Assembly (NCBI GenBank): GCA_023433185.1
Contig: JAEZEN010000247.1
Coordinates: 1 to 28,389, forward strand
Length of the DNA: 28,389 bases
Direction: 5' to 3'
DNA from: Pseudomonadota bacterium
GTDB lineage: Bacteria; Pseudomonadota; Alphaproteobacteria; Rhizobiales; Kaistiaceae
Below, piece by piece: positions 17,400-26,012 of this stretch. Under the pieces are notes generated by a model that worked only from the letters and a program-made list of their open reading frames with translations, was not told the origin of the DNA and did no database searches. The position numbers and the translations under genes are program-made. The stretch's first letter is position 1. Every line of letters starts with the position of its first letter.

Positions 17400-20303
17400 T
17401 CAGAGCAGCCAGCCGCTGCCATAGGCGCTGGTGAAGTCGATCTGCACGAGGAGGTCGTTGAAGTCGCGGTCACCGCCCTTGTAGCCGGTCTCCCAGCCCC
17501 AGGTGTTGACACCGTAGTTCCACAGATGGCCGACATGCGCGCCACCGGCCTTCTCGTTGCCCTTGGCGAAGCCCCAATAGGTATGGCCGCCGGCCTTCAG
17601 CTTCATCGCGACGATATCGCCGGAGTCGATGCCTTTGAACTTCTGCTCCCGGTATTCGCCGTAGCCCGGCCCCTTGGCGCGCCCCTTGCCCGAGACGGTT
17701 TCATAGGCGCGCTCGCTGGCCGCCGCATTGTACCCCTTCTCGCCGGGCTTGATGCCGTCGATCCGTCCCCTGAAGTCGTCGACGCGGTAGAGCTTCAACG
17801 CCACGTCCTCCTTGGTCGCCTGGCGGAGGCGCACGATCGCGATCTGGTCGTCGAGTCCGTCGACGGTCTGGGCGACGGCCACCGGCCGGGCGATCCGCAC
17901 CGTGGCTCCGGCCTCGGACACGTAATCGACGAAACCGAACGGGTTGCTCAGCGTCGCCTGCGGCGTGTCGGTCCCCGCCCCGTCGACCTTGACCTTGACG
18001 GCCGTGCCCGCCGTCGCGCCCTTCCAGGCCAGCGCCCCCTGCGACTGCCCGTCGAACATCTTGATCAGCTTCTTGTCGAAATCCTCCTGGAGCGCCTGCT
18101 GGGCGAACTGGCTGGTCCAGGCGAACCTGTCGGCGGAGGCCGCATCGAAAACGATCTTGCCGTTACCCGCCTTGACCTTGACCAGCGTGTCCTCCGCCGC
18201 GCTCACCTGGACGAGGAACTCCTGCTTGACGGTGCTCTTCCAGTGCCTTCCCTCGCCCTCGCGGGAGACGATCTCCCTGGCGCCGGCAGGGGCATCGTCC
18301 CACATCTGCGAATGGGCGATGGTGGTCAGTGCGCGGGCAAGGAGCACGCCGTTGGGCGTACCGAGGCCGGTCACGAGATCATAACCGGGGCCGGCCTCGT
18401 AGCCGTAGCCGGTCGGGGTCACCGTCGTGCTCGTGCCGCCGATCAGGTAGTCGCCGCCATAGACGAAGGACGAGGTATTGTTGCCGACCCGGATATCGTT
18501 GAACGCCGCCGGGGCTATCACCGCGGCGATGTAGAGCAGGTCGTTCATGTAGCCGAGCCGCGGCAGGTTCTGGTCGGCGAAGACCGCGTCCACCTGGGAC
18601 ATCAGCGCCGCCCACAGCGGGGCGGCGGCGCTGGTGCCGCCACTGCCATGGGTCCCGGAGAGATCGGCGATGGGCACCGTGTAGCTCATGTTGCCGCCGG
18701 CCAGCGCGGCGACGTCCGGCACGCCGCGGCCGGGAGCGGCGCGCGGGTCGGCGGTGGTCGGCGTCAGGCCGTAGTCCAGCTGGTAGGACGGCGTGTCCTG
18801 GCGGACGTCGACCCCGCCCGAGGTCGTCAGGTTGACCAGGTATCCGCCTTCGTCATTGACGGTGTTGCCGATGACGCCCTTGTGGGAGTCGCTGGCGTAG
18901 ACGCCGTACTGGTTCCACACCGTCTCGATGAACCTGGCGGTCGCCGCCGCATCGGTCGGCGCGGTCTTCATTCCGCCCTTCACCAGCTCCCAGATCGTGC
19001 CGCGGTGGCCCTTCAGGGCCTTGTCGTAGAAGGACTTGAGGGTCTCGTCGGCGCCCGCGGTGGCGATCGTGCTGATCGAGGTGCCGCCGACGGCGAGCGC
19101 GTAGGGGCTGGCGTGCATGGCGCTGACATTGGTGAGGCCGTTGCCGTATTGGTTGCCGGAGCCGCCGTCGCCGATCGAGTTGACCACGGTGATGTTGCGG
19201 AGCGCGGCGTCGACGAACAGTTCCTCGAGCGCGAAGTGGAACGGCGAACCGGCCGCGACGTTCGGATACGACTTGTCGGACGAGCTCAGCACCGCGATGT
19301 TGTTGACCGTGTCCCAGATCGCAGACTGGTACGCGGTGAAGCTGTCGGAGCCGGCCTGGTTCGCCCTCCCCGAGCCGGCATAGATGACCAGTTGCGAGTT
19401 GGGGTTCACCGTGGTGATGATGCCGACGTCGAGCGAACGCTCGGCCGCACTGCCCTCGGCATAGGCCTGGCCGCCGCCGGCGACCGTCAGCGTGGGCGGC
19501 AGCGTGGCCGTGATGCCGGCCATTTCACGATAGGCCTGGAGCAGTTCGTCGAAGGTCGCATCGCCCGGTACGGCGCTGCCGACGCCGGGCTCGACGAGCC
19601 CCACCGCACTGGTCTGCACCGCCTGCCACAGCTCGGGGTCGGCGAAGGGGAAGTTGTAGAGCGCGGCGATCTCGTTGGGGTAGAGCGCGCTCTGCGCGGA
19701 ATTGCCGGGGCTCTGCGCGCCTTCCGCAAGTGTCGCCTCGGTGCCCGAGCCGGGATCGGCCGTGACCGCGTGCTCAAGCTCGCTGGTATCGAACCACAGG
19801 CCCTTGACCCCGGCCGCGGCGATCGGCTCGGGCAGGCCGAGGTGACCTTCCCAGAACAGGAACTCATCGTCGCCGTCCACGCCGAGCCGGAGCACCGCCT
19901 CGGGTCCGAACAGCGTGGTGAAATCGGTCTCGTCGAGTTGCACCCAGACGGTTCGCGACTGCGCCGAGGTGACGTACTGCGCGTTGACCTCGCCGCCCGG
20001 GTTGAGGACGGTGATGCCGAGGTCGCCGAGCGCGGAGAGCACGCTCTGGAAGGCTGCCTCGTCGGCACCATAGGTGGACCACAGCGTACCGCCGTCCTTG
20101 AGCGCGGCGAGCGTCTTCTGGCGCGTCGCCCAGTCGGCCTTGAGGAGGTCGGTCGGGTCGTTCGCCCGCTCCAAGACCAGCGCGACGTTGAAGGTCAGCG
20201 ATCCGCCATAGGGATCGCCCGTCGGCGCGGCGCCGTTGGTGTTGCCGCTGGTGAGGTCGAGATAGGTCGACTTCTCGAGTTTGACGTAGGATACCGCGCC
20301 CAT
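17400..20303 (-). CDS. Sedolisin (S53) serine-carboxyl peptidase with C-terminal DUF4114-like domain
   Basis: A 967-residue protein with the sedolisin catalytic set: Glu288 and Asp292 (AAERSLDVG), oxyanion Asp379 (NSIGDGG) and nucleophile Ser558 (SGTHGSGGTSAAAPLW). The calcium site follows as FNDIRVGNN (Asp603) and GPGYDLVTGLGTPNG (Asp642). Residues about 38-135 look like a diverged pro-kumamolisin activation domain. Residues about 430-515 are an insertion absent from compact sedolisins. The last 130 residues carry a DUF4114-like fold (GHLWNYGVNTWGWETG, then GGDRDFNDLLVQIDF). There is no Sec signal peptide. DUF4114 domains often occur in proteins leaving by type I secretion, so C-terminal export is plausible, but no secretion genes are nearby. 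Sedolisins usually work at acidic pH. The ATG at 20303 has AGGGG upstream. The natural substrate is unknown. Confidence 0.9.
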   Translation of the reverse strand: MGAVSYVKLEKSTYLDLTSGNTNGAAPTGDPYGGSLTFNVALVLERANDPTDLLKADWATRQKTLAALKDGGTLWSTYGADEAAFQSVLSALGDLGITVLNPGGEVNAQYVTSAQSRTVWVQLDETDFTTLFGPEAVLRLGVDGDDEFLFWEGHLGLPEPIAAAGVKGLWFDTSELEHAVTADPGSGTEATLAEGAQSPGNSAQSALYPNEIAALYNFPFADPELWQAVQTSAVGLVEPGVGSAVPGDATFDELLQAYREMAGITATLPPTLTVAGGGQAYAEGSAAERSLDVGIITTVNPNSQLVIYAGSGRANQAGSDSFTAYQSAIWDTVNNIAVLSSSDKSYPNVAAGSPFHFALEELFVDAALRNITVVNSIGDGGSGNQYGNGLTNVSAMHASPYALAVGGTSISTIATAGADETLKSFYDKALKGHRGTIWELVKGGMKTAPTDAAATARFIETVWNQYGVYASDSHKGVIGNTVNDEGGYLVNLTTSGGVDVRQDTPSYQLDYGLTPTTADPRAAPGRGVPDVAALAGGNMSYTVPIADLSGTHGSGGTSAAAPLWAALMSQVDAVFADQNLPRLGYMNDLLYIAAVIAPAAFNDIRVGNNTSSFVYGGDYLIGGTSTTVTPTGYGYEAGPGYDLVTGLGTPNGVLLARALTTIAHSQMWDDAPAGAREIVSREGEGRHWKSTVKQEFLVQVSAAEDTLVKVKAGNGKIVFDAASADRFAWTSQFAQQALQEDFDKKLIKMFDGQSQGALAWKGATAGTAVKVKVDGAGTDTPQATLSNPFGFVDYVSEAGATVRIARPVAVAQTVDGLDDQIAIVRLRQATKEDVALKLYRVDDFRGRIDGIKPGEKGYNAAASERAYETVSGKGRAKGPGYGEYREQKFKGIDSGDIVAMKLKAGGHTYWGFAKGNEKAGGAHVGHLWNYGVNTWGWETGYKGGDRDFNDLLVQIDFTSAYGSGWLL

Positions 20304-20419
20304 TCAGGAGCCCCTTCCCCGAACCCATCGCCCAGCCCAACCGACACGCTCCGCGGACGGACCGCAAGCGTCAGAAGTGACAGGAATCGGCCATTGCCGC
20401 CGCGCCGGTTAACAGGCCG

Positions 20420-21058
20420 TCACCCGGGCCGGGGGAAGGCCCTGCGGAGACGCTCGACCTCGGCGCGGCAGAAGCAGCCGTCGAGGTGGTCGTTGACGAT
20501 GCCGACGCCCTGCATGAAGGCGTACATCGTCGTCGGGCCCACGAAGCTCCATCCGCGCTTCTTGAGTTCCTTCGACAAGGCGGTCGACTCCGGCGTCTTC
20601 GCCATCGCGGAAAGGGATTCCCGGTCAAGGCGTTGCGGGCGCGACTTCGGGTCCGGCTCGAAACGCCAGACGAAGGCGGCGAGCGAGCCTTCCGCGGCGA
20701 CCAGTTCGACGGCGCGGCGCGCGTTGTTGATCGTCGATTCGATCTTGCCGCGGTGGCGTACGATGCCGGCATCGCCGAGGAGGCGCGTGACGTCGCTCTC
20801 CCCGAAGGTCGCGATCCTGTGGAAGTCGAAGCCCGCGAAGGCGGCGCGGAAGTTCTCGCGCTTGCGCAGGATCGTCAGCCACGAGAGGCCGGACTGGAAG
20901 CCCTCGAGGCAGATCTTCTCGAAGAGCCGCACGTCGTCGGCGACCGGCCGCCCCCACTCGCCGTCATGGTAGACGGCATAGTCGGGCGTCCCGGCGCCCC
21001 AGAAGCAGCGGGGACGTCCGTCCTCGCCGGTGATGATTGCCTCGCGGGGTGCTGCCAT
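20420..21058 (-). CDS. tag: DNA-3-methyladenine glycosylase I
   Basis: A 212-residue helix-hairpin-helix glycosylase that removes 3-methyladenine from alkylated DNA as the first step of base excision repair. Family landmarks are RCFWGAG (Cys18), YAVYHDGEWG (His31), LEGFQSGLSWLTILRKRENF, GIVRHRGKI and FVGPTTMYAFMQGVGIVNDH. The zinc snap of E. coli Tag (Cys4, His17, His175, Cys179) corresponds here to Cys18, His31, His191 and Cys195. The first 14 residues are a short extension over the E. coli protein. The start codon at 21058 is the only in-frame one that keeps the conserved N-terminus. It is divergent from the L,D-transpeptidase gene and not linked in function to its neighbours. Confidence 0.96.
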   Translation of the reverse strand: MAAPREAIITGEDGRPRCFWGAGTPDYAVYHDGEWGRPVADDVRLFEKICLEGFQSGLSWLTILRKRENFRAAFAGFDFHRIATFGESDVTRLLGDAGIVRHRGKIESTINNARRAVELVAAEGSLAAFVWRFEPDPKSRPQRLDRESLSAMAKTPESTALSKELKKRGWSFVGPTTMYAFMQGVGIVNDHLDGCFCRAEVERLRRAFPRPG

Positions 21059-21161
21059 GGCCGCGATCCTCGCACGAGTCGCCCGGGGCGCAGAAGGCGG
21101 CGCGGATGGACTGCTGACATCATCGTGTCACGCGCCTCACCGCAACTTTATCGGCGTCGAC

Positions 21162-21190
21162 TTGCCGTATTCACCAAGGATTCGTAACTT
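21162..21190 (+). promoter_or_regulatory. Candidate promoter of the L,D-transpeptidase gene
   Basis: TTGCCG (21162-21167) and TAACTT (21185-21190) are separated by exactly 17 bp, in a locally AT-richer patch 77 bp upstream of the start codon. Both boxes match the sigma-70 consensus at 4 of 6 positions. It was found by eye, so confidence is modest. Confidence 0.35.
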
Positions 21191-21266
21191 GCGTGGAAGC
21201 ATCGGTGCGGGTTCGATGCCGGTTTCCCCTTCGGGAGCGTTCCGGCATGCGGTAAGGGAGGTTGGG

Positions 21267-21983
21267 ATGATCTGGCGGAAGCTCGCTCTGGGCATCGCAT
21301 TCGCGGCGGCCCTCGCCACCGGCGTTCCGGCGCAGGCGGGGTTCTTCCGCGACCTCGTCGACAACATGGAACTCCCCACCCGGTCCCAGGGTGGCAACGC
21401 CGGCAACACGAACCGCCAGCCCCTGTTCGGCGGCGGCGGCGGCCTCAACCTCAATCTCAACCTCACGCCCGGCGGCAGCTTCTATCCCGAGCAGGTGAAT
21501 CCCAACCGGGTTGCGCCGCGCCAGTTCCGCCGGCAGGTCGTCGCCTTCAACACGACGGAGAAACCGGGGACGATCGTCATCAATCCGCGCCAGCATTTCC
21601 TCTACTACGTGCTCGGCGACGGCAAGGCGATCCGCTACGGCATCGGCGTCGGGCGCGAGGGCTTCGGCTGGAGCGGCACGGTCACCGTCGGGCGGAAGGC
21701 GGAGTGGCCGACCTGGACCCCGCCGCCGGAGATGATCGCGCGCGAAAGAGCCCGCGGCCGCATCCTGCCGGCATCGATGGCCGGAGGGCCCAACAATCCG
21801 CTCGGCGCCCGCGCCCTTTACCTCTATCGCGGCGGCAACGACACGCTCTACCGCATCCACGGCACCTCGGAGCCGTGGACCATAGGCCTCAACGTCTCGT
21901 CGGGCTGCATCCGCATGCTCAACAAGGACGTGGTGGACCTCTACGGCCGGACCCGGGTCGGCGCGAAGGTCGTCGTCCTCTGA
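21267..21983 (+). CDS. Periplasmic L,D-transpeptidase (YkuD domain)
   Basis: A 238-residue exported enzyme of the ErfK/YbiS/YcfS type. It forms 3-3 crosslinks in peptidoglycan or attaches proteins to it. Residues 1-24 are a signal peptide (MIWRKLALGIAFAAALATGV then PAQA, cleaved before GFF). A low-complexity linker rich in Gly, Asn and Leu (GGGGGLNLNLNLTPGG) leads to the YkuD domain starting near IVINPRQHFLYYV. The active site is HGTSEPWTIG (His198) followed by SSGCIRM (Cys214). The ATG at 21267 follows GGGAGG with six bases between; earlier in-frame ATGs lack a signal sequence. It stops 8 bp from the convergent tetR stop. Whether it crosslinks peptidoglycan or tethers outer-membrane proteins, as some alphaproteobacterial family members do, is not readable. 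Confidence 0.94.
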   Translation: MIWRKLALGIAFAAALATGVPAQAGFFRDLVDNMELPTRSQGGNAGNTNRQPLFGGGGGLNLNLNLTPGGSFYPEQVNPNRVAPRQFRRQVVAFNTTEKPGTIVINPRQHFLYYVLGDGKAIRYGIGVGREGFGWSGTVTVGRKAEWPTWTPPPEMIARERARGRILPASMAGGPNNPLGARALYLYRGGNDTLYRIHGTSEPWTIGLNVSSGCIRMLNKDVVDLYGRTRVGAKVVVL

Positions 21984-21991
21984 TCTGACGG

Positions 21992-22633
21992 CTACGCGCC
22001 GTCGGCGCCGTAGCGCGCCAGGAACGTCGTCACGGCCTCGTCGACGACCCGGCCGATCTCCGCCTCGTCCGGCGGCGGGCGGACGCCATAGAGCAGCTCG
22101 TTGACGATGCCGGCATAGTAGAGCATCTGGAGCTGGCGCGCCGCCATCGTGCCATCGACGACGCGTAGGCGGCCGGCGGCGGCCTGCGCCTCCAGATAGG
22201 CCTGCAGCGTCTCGAGGCCGCGCTGCGGGCCGTCGCGGTACCAGTCCTCTCCCACCTTCGGGAACTTCTCGGCGATCGCGATCACCGTCCGCACCGACTG
22301 GATGTTCCGCGTGCGGCTGATGTAGCCGAGAAGGGCGCGGCCATAGGCGCGAAGCTCGGCCGGCACGTCGGTGCCCGCCGGATCGAGCCCGAATGTCCGC
22401 TTGGCGTGCTGCCGCTCGTCGGCGATCAGGGCGGAGAAAAGCTCGGCCTTGTTCTGGAAATACACATAGAGCGTCCCCTTGGAGACACGCGCGGCGCGGG
22501 CGATGTCTCCCATGCTCGCGCCGTCGAAGCCGAGACGCAGGAAGACGTCGCGAGCACCGTCGAGGATCTGGCGGAACTTGGCGGAGTCTTCGCCGGGCGT
22601 GCCGGCAGCGGGCGATGGGGCGGACACGGGCAT
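21992..22633 (-). CDS. TetR-family repressor of the adjacent efflux pump
   Basis: A 213-residue TetR-type regulator. The DNA-binding part (about 20-66) reads FRQILDGARDVFLRLGFDGA then SMGDIARAARVSKGTLYVYF and QNKAELFSALI. The C-terminal two thirds are the helical ligand-binding and dimer domain (TetR/AcrR C-terminal type, with ISRTRNIQSVRTVIAIAEKF). It is divergent from a DHA2 multidrug transporter. Two palindromic operators lie between the two start codons, one of them 5 bp upstream of this gene. This strongly suggests autorepression plus repression of the pump, relieved by a pump substrate. The inducer is unknown. Confidence 0.94.
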   Translation of the reverse strand: MPVSAPSPAAGTPGEDSAKFRQILDGARDVFLRLGFDGASMGDIARAARVSKGTLYVYFQNKAELFSALIADERQHAKRTFGLDPAGTDVPAELRAYGRALLGYISRTRNIQSVRTVIAIAEKFPKVGEDWYRDGPQRGLETLQAYLEAQAAAGRLRVVDGTMAARQLQMLYYAGIVNELLYGVRPPPDEAEIGRVVDEAVTTFLARYGADGA

Positions 22634-22638
22634 CTCGT

Positions 22639-22657
22639 TGATCGAACCGTTCGGTCA
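22639..22657. promoter_or_regulatory. TetR operator 1 (tetR-proximal)
   Basis: TGATCGAAC and GTTCGGTCA form a 19-bp palindrome around a central C, with one mismatched pair. The core GAACCGTTCGGTCA is identical to operator 2. It begins 5 bp upstream of the tetR start codon, a place suited to autorepression. Confidence 0.8.
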
Positions 22658-22690
22658 CTTGAGTGCAACGCCACGGGGTGCTACGTCAAG

Positions 22691-22715
22691 CTCTGACCGA
22701 ACCGTTCGGTCAGAG
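22691..22715. promoter_or_regulatory. TetR operator 2 (pump-proximal)
   Basis: A perfect 25-bp palindrome: 12-bp arm CTCTGACCGAAC, a central C, and the mirror arm GTTCGGTCAGAG. It ends 8 bp before the pump start codon and overlaps its ribosome site region. Its centre is 55 bp from that of operator 1. Being perfect and longer, it is probably the stronger site. Confidence 0.85.
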
Positions 22716-22723
22716 AGATTCCC

Positions 22724-24211
22724 ATGGACGCCCCCCTGCCCCCTGCTGCCGCGCCCGCCGCGGACCGCCTGTCCCACGCCGATATCCGCATCATCCTGAT
22801 CGGCGTCATGCTCGCCATGTTCCTCGGTGCGCTCGACCAGACCATCGTCGCCACGGCGTTGCCCACCATCGGCCGGGAATTCGGCGACATGCACGTCCTC
22901 TCCTGGGTCGTGACCGCCTACCTGCTCACCTCCGTCGTGGTGACGCCGCTCTACGGAAAGCTCAGCGACATCCACGGCCGGCGGTCGATGCTGCTGATCG
23001 CCATCGGCGTCTTCCTCGTCGGCTCTGTCGCCTGTGCGCTGGCCCGCGACCTCTACGTGCTGATCGGCGCGCGGGCCGTCCAGGGCGTCGGCGGCGGCGC
23101 GCTCATCTCGCTCGGCCAGACCATCATCGGCGACATCGTTCCGCCGGCCGAGCGGGGCCGTTACCAGGCCTATTTCGCGACCGTCTTCATGACCTCCTCG
23201 ATCGGCGGCCCGGTGCTCGGCGGCCTGTTCGCCGAGTATCTCCACTGGTCGTTCATCTTCTGGATCAACCTGCCGCTCGGCGTCGCCGCCTGGGTGATGA
23301 CCAGCAGCGTGCTCAAGCGCCTGCCGCGGCACGAGCAGCCGCACCGCATCGACATCCTGGGCGCCCTGCTCATGCTCGCCGCGACGGTCGCCCTCCTCCT
23401 CGCCCTCACCCTCGGCGGCGAATTCCACTCCTGGGGCTCGCCCCAGATCCTCGGCCTCCTGGCGCTCTCGGTGGTCGGCTGGGCGTTGTTCGGCTGGCGC
23501 CTCGGGAGCGCCGCCGAGCCGTTCATCCCGCTGAGCGTCCTCGGCGACCAGGTGGTCCGCTGCGGCGTCATCTCGCTGTTCTTCGCGGTCGGCGCGCTGG
23601 TCGGACTGTCGGTCTTCATCCCGATCTATTTCGAGGCGCTGCTGGGGCTTTCGGCGGCGGCGTCCGGCACGGCGCTGATCGCCCTCATGGGCGGGGCCGT
23701 CGCGGGTGCGACCCTCGCCGGGCGGGTGATGGCCCGTCGGCCGCGCTACAAATGGGTCGCGGTCGCCGGGCTGGGGATGGCGACGGTGGTGACGCTTCTC
23801 CTCGCGATCTTCCCGACGTCCCTCCCCTTCATCGGCGTCGAGATCGTCCTCGCCATCATCGGCACCGGCCTCGGCACGGTGTTCCCGATCACCGTCACAT
23901 CGATCCAGAATGCGGTGCCGCTCCGCCAGCTGGGCACGACGACGGGCGTTCTCAACTTCGCGCGCTCGCTCGGCGGAGCAATTCTGCTGCCGGCGTTCAG
24001 CGCGGTGTTCATCGCCGGCGCGTCCGCGGGCGCCGGGGAAGCCTCTGTGCAGAGCATCATCCTCAATGGCAGCGCCGCCGGCGAGGACCTCGGCCCGATC
24101 TTCAGTGGCGTCTTCTACGCCGCCGCCCTCGCCCTCTTCATCGCCTTCGCCTTCCAGGCCCGGATGAAGGAGATGCCGCTCAGGAAAGCGCTCGACGTGG
24201 GCGAGGCATAA
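22724..24211 (+). CDS. DHA2-family (14-TM) MFS multidrug efflux transporter
   Basis: A 495-residue inner-membrane proton-driven drug exporter of the EmrB/QacA type. Motif D1 is LDQTIVATALPTI (about 31-43), motif A is GKLSDIHGRR, motif B is GARAVQGVGGGALIS, and motif C, the antiporter signature, is GGPVLGGLFAEYLHW. About 14 hydrophobic segments follow to residue 480. The ATG at 22724 is the first in frame after operator 2; its ribosome site is a poor GAGAGA inside or next to the operator, so repressor binding and initiation signals overlap. It is regulated by the divergent TetR gene. Substrates are not predictable. No membrane-fusion partner (EmrA type) is adjacent, so it may act alone in the inner membrane. 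Confidence 0.94.
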   Translation: MDAPLPPAAAPAADRLSHADIRIILIGVMLAMFLGALDQTIVATALPTIGREFGDMHVLSWVVTAYLLTSVVVTPLYGKLSDIHGRRSMLLIAIGVFLVGSVACALARDLYVLIGARAVQGVGGGALISLGQTIIGDIVPPAERGRYQAYFATVFMTSSIGGPVLGGLFAEYLHWSFIFWINLPLGVAAWVMTSSVLKRLPRHEQPHRIDILGALLMLAATVALLLALTLGGEFHSWGSPQILGLLALSVVGWALFGWRLGSAAEPFIPLSVLGDQVVRCGVISLFFAVGALVGLSVFIPIYFEALLGLSAAASGTALIALMGGAVAGATLAGRVMARRPRYKWVAVAGLGMATVVTLLLAIFPTSLPFIGVEIVLAIIGTGLGTVFPITVTSIQNAVPLRQLGTTTGVLNFARSLGGAILLPAFSAVFIAGASAGAGEASVQSIILNGSAAGEDLGPIFSGVFYAAALALFIAFAFQARMKEMPLRKALDVGEA

Positions 24212-24234
24212 AGCCGGGCGCTGAGGCACGGGTT

Positions 24235-24305
24235 CGCCGCCCAGGCGGCGATCGCCACGCCCTCGTCGACGAGCCGCGACGGAGTTGGATGCCGCGGCGG
24301 CATCC
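24235..24305. terminator. Hairpin cluster between convergent pump and malate synthase genes
   Basis: The 103-bp gap between two converging genes holds three inverted repeats: CGCCGCC-CA-GGCGGCG (24235-24250), the palindrome CTCGTCGACGAG (24262-24273) and GGATGCCGC-G-GCGGCATCC (24287-24305). None is followed by a clear T-run on either strand, so they are not textbook intrinsic terminators. Their position suggests they act as a bidirectional end signal or protect both 3' ends. Confidence 0.5.
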
Positions 24306-24314
24306 GGCCTCTCG

Positions 24315-25922
24315 TCAGACGATCATCCGGTAGGCCGGCAGCGTCAGGAAGGGCTGGAGCGTGCCGGCCGTGGACAGGTCGCGGAAGATGGCGATCGCCT
24401 CCGGGAAGCGGCCGGCGTCGAAGGCGTCCTGGCCGATCTCGCCCCGCACCCGCAGCATCTCCTCGTCGAGGAGCCGGTCGAACAGCGCGCCGTCGACGAC
24501 CTTGCCGTCCTCGAGCGTCGCCCCGAAATGGAGCTGCTGCCAGATCTGCGAGCGGCTGATCTCGGCGGTCGCGGCGTCCTCCATGAGGTTGTAGAGCGGC
24601 ACCGCGCCGCGACCGCGGAGCCAGGCCTCGATATACTGGACGCCGACGCGAATGTTCTGGCGGAGCCCCTCCTCCGTCCGCGTGCCCTCGTGGATGCGCA
24701 GGAGATCCGCCTGGCCGGCCTCAACCTCGTCCCGCAGCCTGTCGAGCTGGTTGGGGCCGGGCATGTACCTGTCGAAAACCTCCATCGCCACCGGCACGAG
24801 GTCGGGGTGGGCGACCCAGGTGCCGTCGTGGCCGGCCTTGGCCTCGCGCTCCTTGTCGGCGCGGACGCGCTCGAAGGCGGCGGCGTTCACCGCCGGGTTG
24901 CGGCGATCCGGGATCTGCGCCGCCATGCCGCCCATGGCGAAGGCTCCGCGACGGTGGCAGGTCTTGATCAGCAGCTCCGAATAGGCGTGCAGGAACGCCT
25001 TGCCCATCACCACCTGGCCGCGGTCGGGCAACAGGAACTCCGGCTTGTTGCGGAGCGTCTTGATGAAAGAGAAGATGTAGTCCCAGCGCCCGCAATTGAG
25101 GCCCGCCATGTGGTCGCGGAGCTCGTAGATGATCTCGTCCATCTCGAAGGCGGCGGGCAGGGTCTCGATCAGGACCGTCGCCTTGATCGACCCGTGCGGG
25201 ATGCCGACCGCCTCCTCGGCAAAGGTGAACACGTCGTTCCACAGCCGCGCCTCGAGATGGCTTTCGAGCTTGGGCAGGTAGAAATACGGGCCGCTGCCCT
25301 GCGCCAGCGCGCTGCGCGCATTGAGGTAGACGTAGAGGCCGAAGTCGAACAGCGAGCCGGACATCGGCTGCCCGTCGACATAGAGGTGGTCCTCGGGGAG
25401 ATGCCAGCCGCGCGGGCGGACGATCAGCACGGCGGGCTTCGCCCCGAGCTTGTAGTCCTTGCCGCTCTGCGGGTCGGTGAAGTCGATGCGGCCCTGCCAG
25501 CGGTCGAGGAGGTTGATCTGCCCCTCGACCATGTTGGCCCAGGTGGGCGAACTCGCGTCCTCGAAATCGGCCATGAAGACCTTCGCCCCGGAATTGAGGG
25601 CGTTGACGATCATTTTGCGGTCGACCGGGCCGGTAATCTCGACGCGACGATCCTGGAGGTCGTGCGGGATCGGCGCCACCACCCAGTCGCCGTCGCGGAC
25701 GGCCTTCGTCTCGGGCAGGAAATCGGGCAAGGCGCCGGCGTCGAGTTCCTGCTGGCGGCCCTCGCGGCGGCGGAGAAGCCGCAGGCGGGTCGGATTGAAC
25801 TTCCGCTGGAGCGCGACGAGGAACGTCACGGTCTCGTCGTTGAGCACCTCCTCGTAGCGCGGCCCCCAGGCGCCGCGAAGCTCAACCCCCGCCACCGTGA
25901 TATGCGCATCGTCTGCCGTCAT
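24315..25922 (-). CDS. aceB: Malate synthase A
   Basis: A 535-residue type A malate synthase joining glyoxylate and acetyl-CoA to make malate in the glyoxylate and glycolate pathways. The family signature RDHMAGLNCGRWDYIF is present, preceded by KATVLIETLPAAFEMDEIIY. The early ADFEDASSPTWANMVEGQ and PRGWHLPEDH are typical of form A. The predicted catalytic base is Asp449 in LMEDAATAEISRSQIW. The length matches form A (about 530), not the 720-residue form G. The start at 25922 has a purine-rich GGGGACGGGA upstream. It follows glcE-glcF at 90 bp in the same direction, so it is probably the last step of a glycolate operon: glycolate oxidase makes glyoxylate, which this enzyme consumes. Confidence 0.97.
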   Translation of the reverse strand: MTADDAHITVAGVELRGAWGPRYEEVLNDETVTFLVALQRKFNPTRLRLLRRREGRQQELDAGALPDFLPETKAVRDGDWVVAPIPHDLQDRRVEITGPVDRKMIVNALNSGAKVFMADFEDASSPTWANMVEGQINLLDRWQGRIDFTDPQSGKDYKLGAKPAVLIVRPRGWHLPEDHLYVDGQPMSGSLFDFGLYVYLNARSALAQGSGPYFYLPKLESHLEARLWNDVFTFAEEAVGIPHGSIKATVLIETLPAAFEMDEIIYELRDHMAGLNCGRWDYIFSFIKTLRNKPEFLLPDRGQVVMGKAFLHAYSELLIKTCHRRGAFAMGGMAAQIPDRRNPAVNAAAFERVRADKEREAKAGHDGTWVAHPDLVPVAMEVFDRYMPGPNQLDRLRDEVEAGQADLLRIHEGTRTEEGLRQNIRVGVQYIEAWLRGRGAVPLYNLMEDAATAEISRSQIWQQLHFGATLEDGKVVDGALFDRLLDEEMLRVRGEIGQDAFDAGRFPEAIAIFRDLSTAGTLQPFLTLPAYRMIV

Positions 25923-26012
25923 GTCCCGTCCCCGTCTTGCCGGCCGCCGAGGCCGCCTTCCGGCCCTCTATGGCACAGCACGGCGGCCAACTGAACCCGG
26001 AGCACCCACGTT

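Noticed and set aside
17358..20972. A 1204-codon open frame on the + strand, opposite the sedolisin and tag genes
   Set aside because: It is antisense to two well-supported genes, has an Arg/Gly/Asp-rich composition without recognisable domains, and is what high GC content produces opposite real genes.
24285..25994. A 569-codon + strand frame opposite malate synthase
   Set aside because: Malate synthase on the minus strand is unambiguous; the opposite frame has no domain and an atypical composition.
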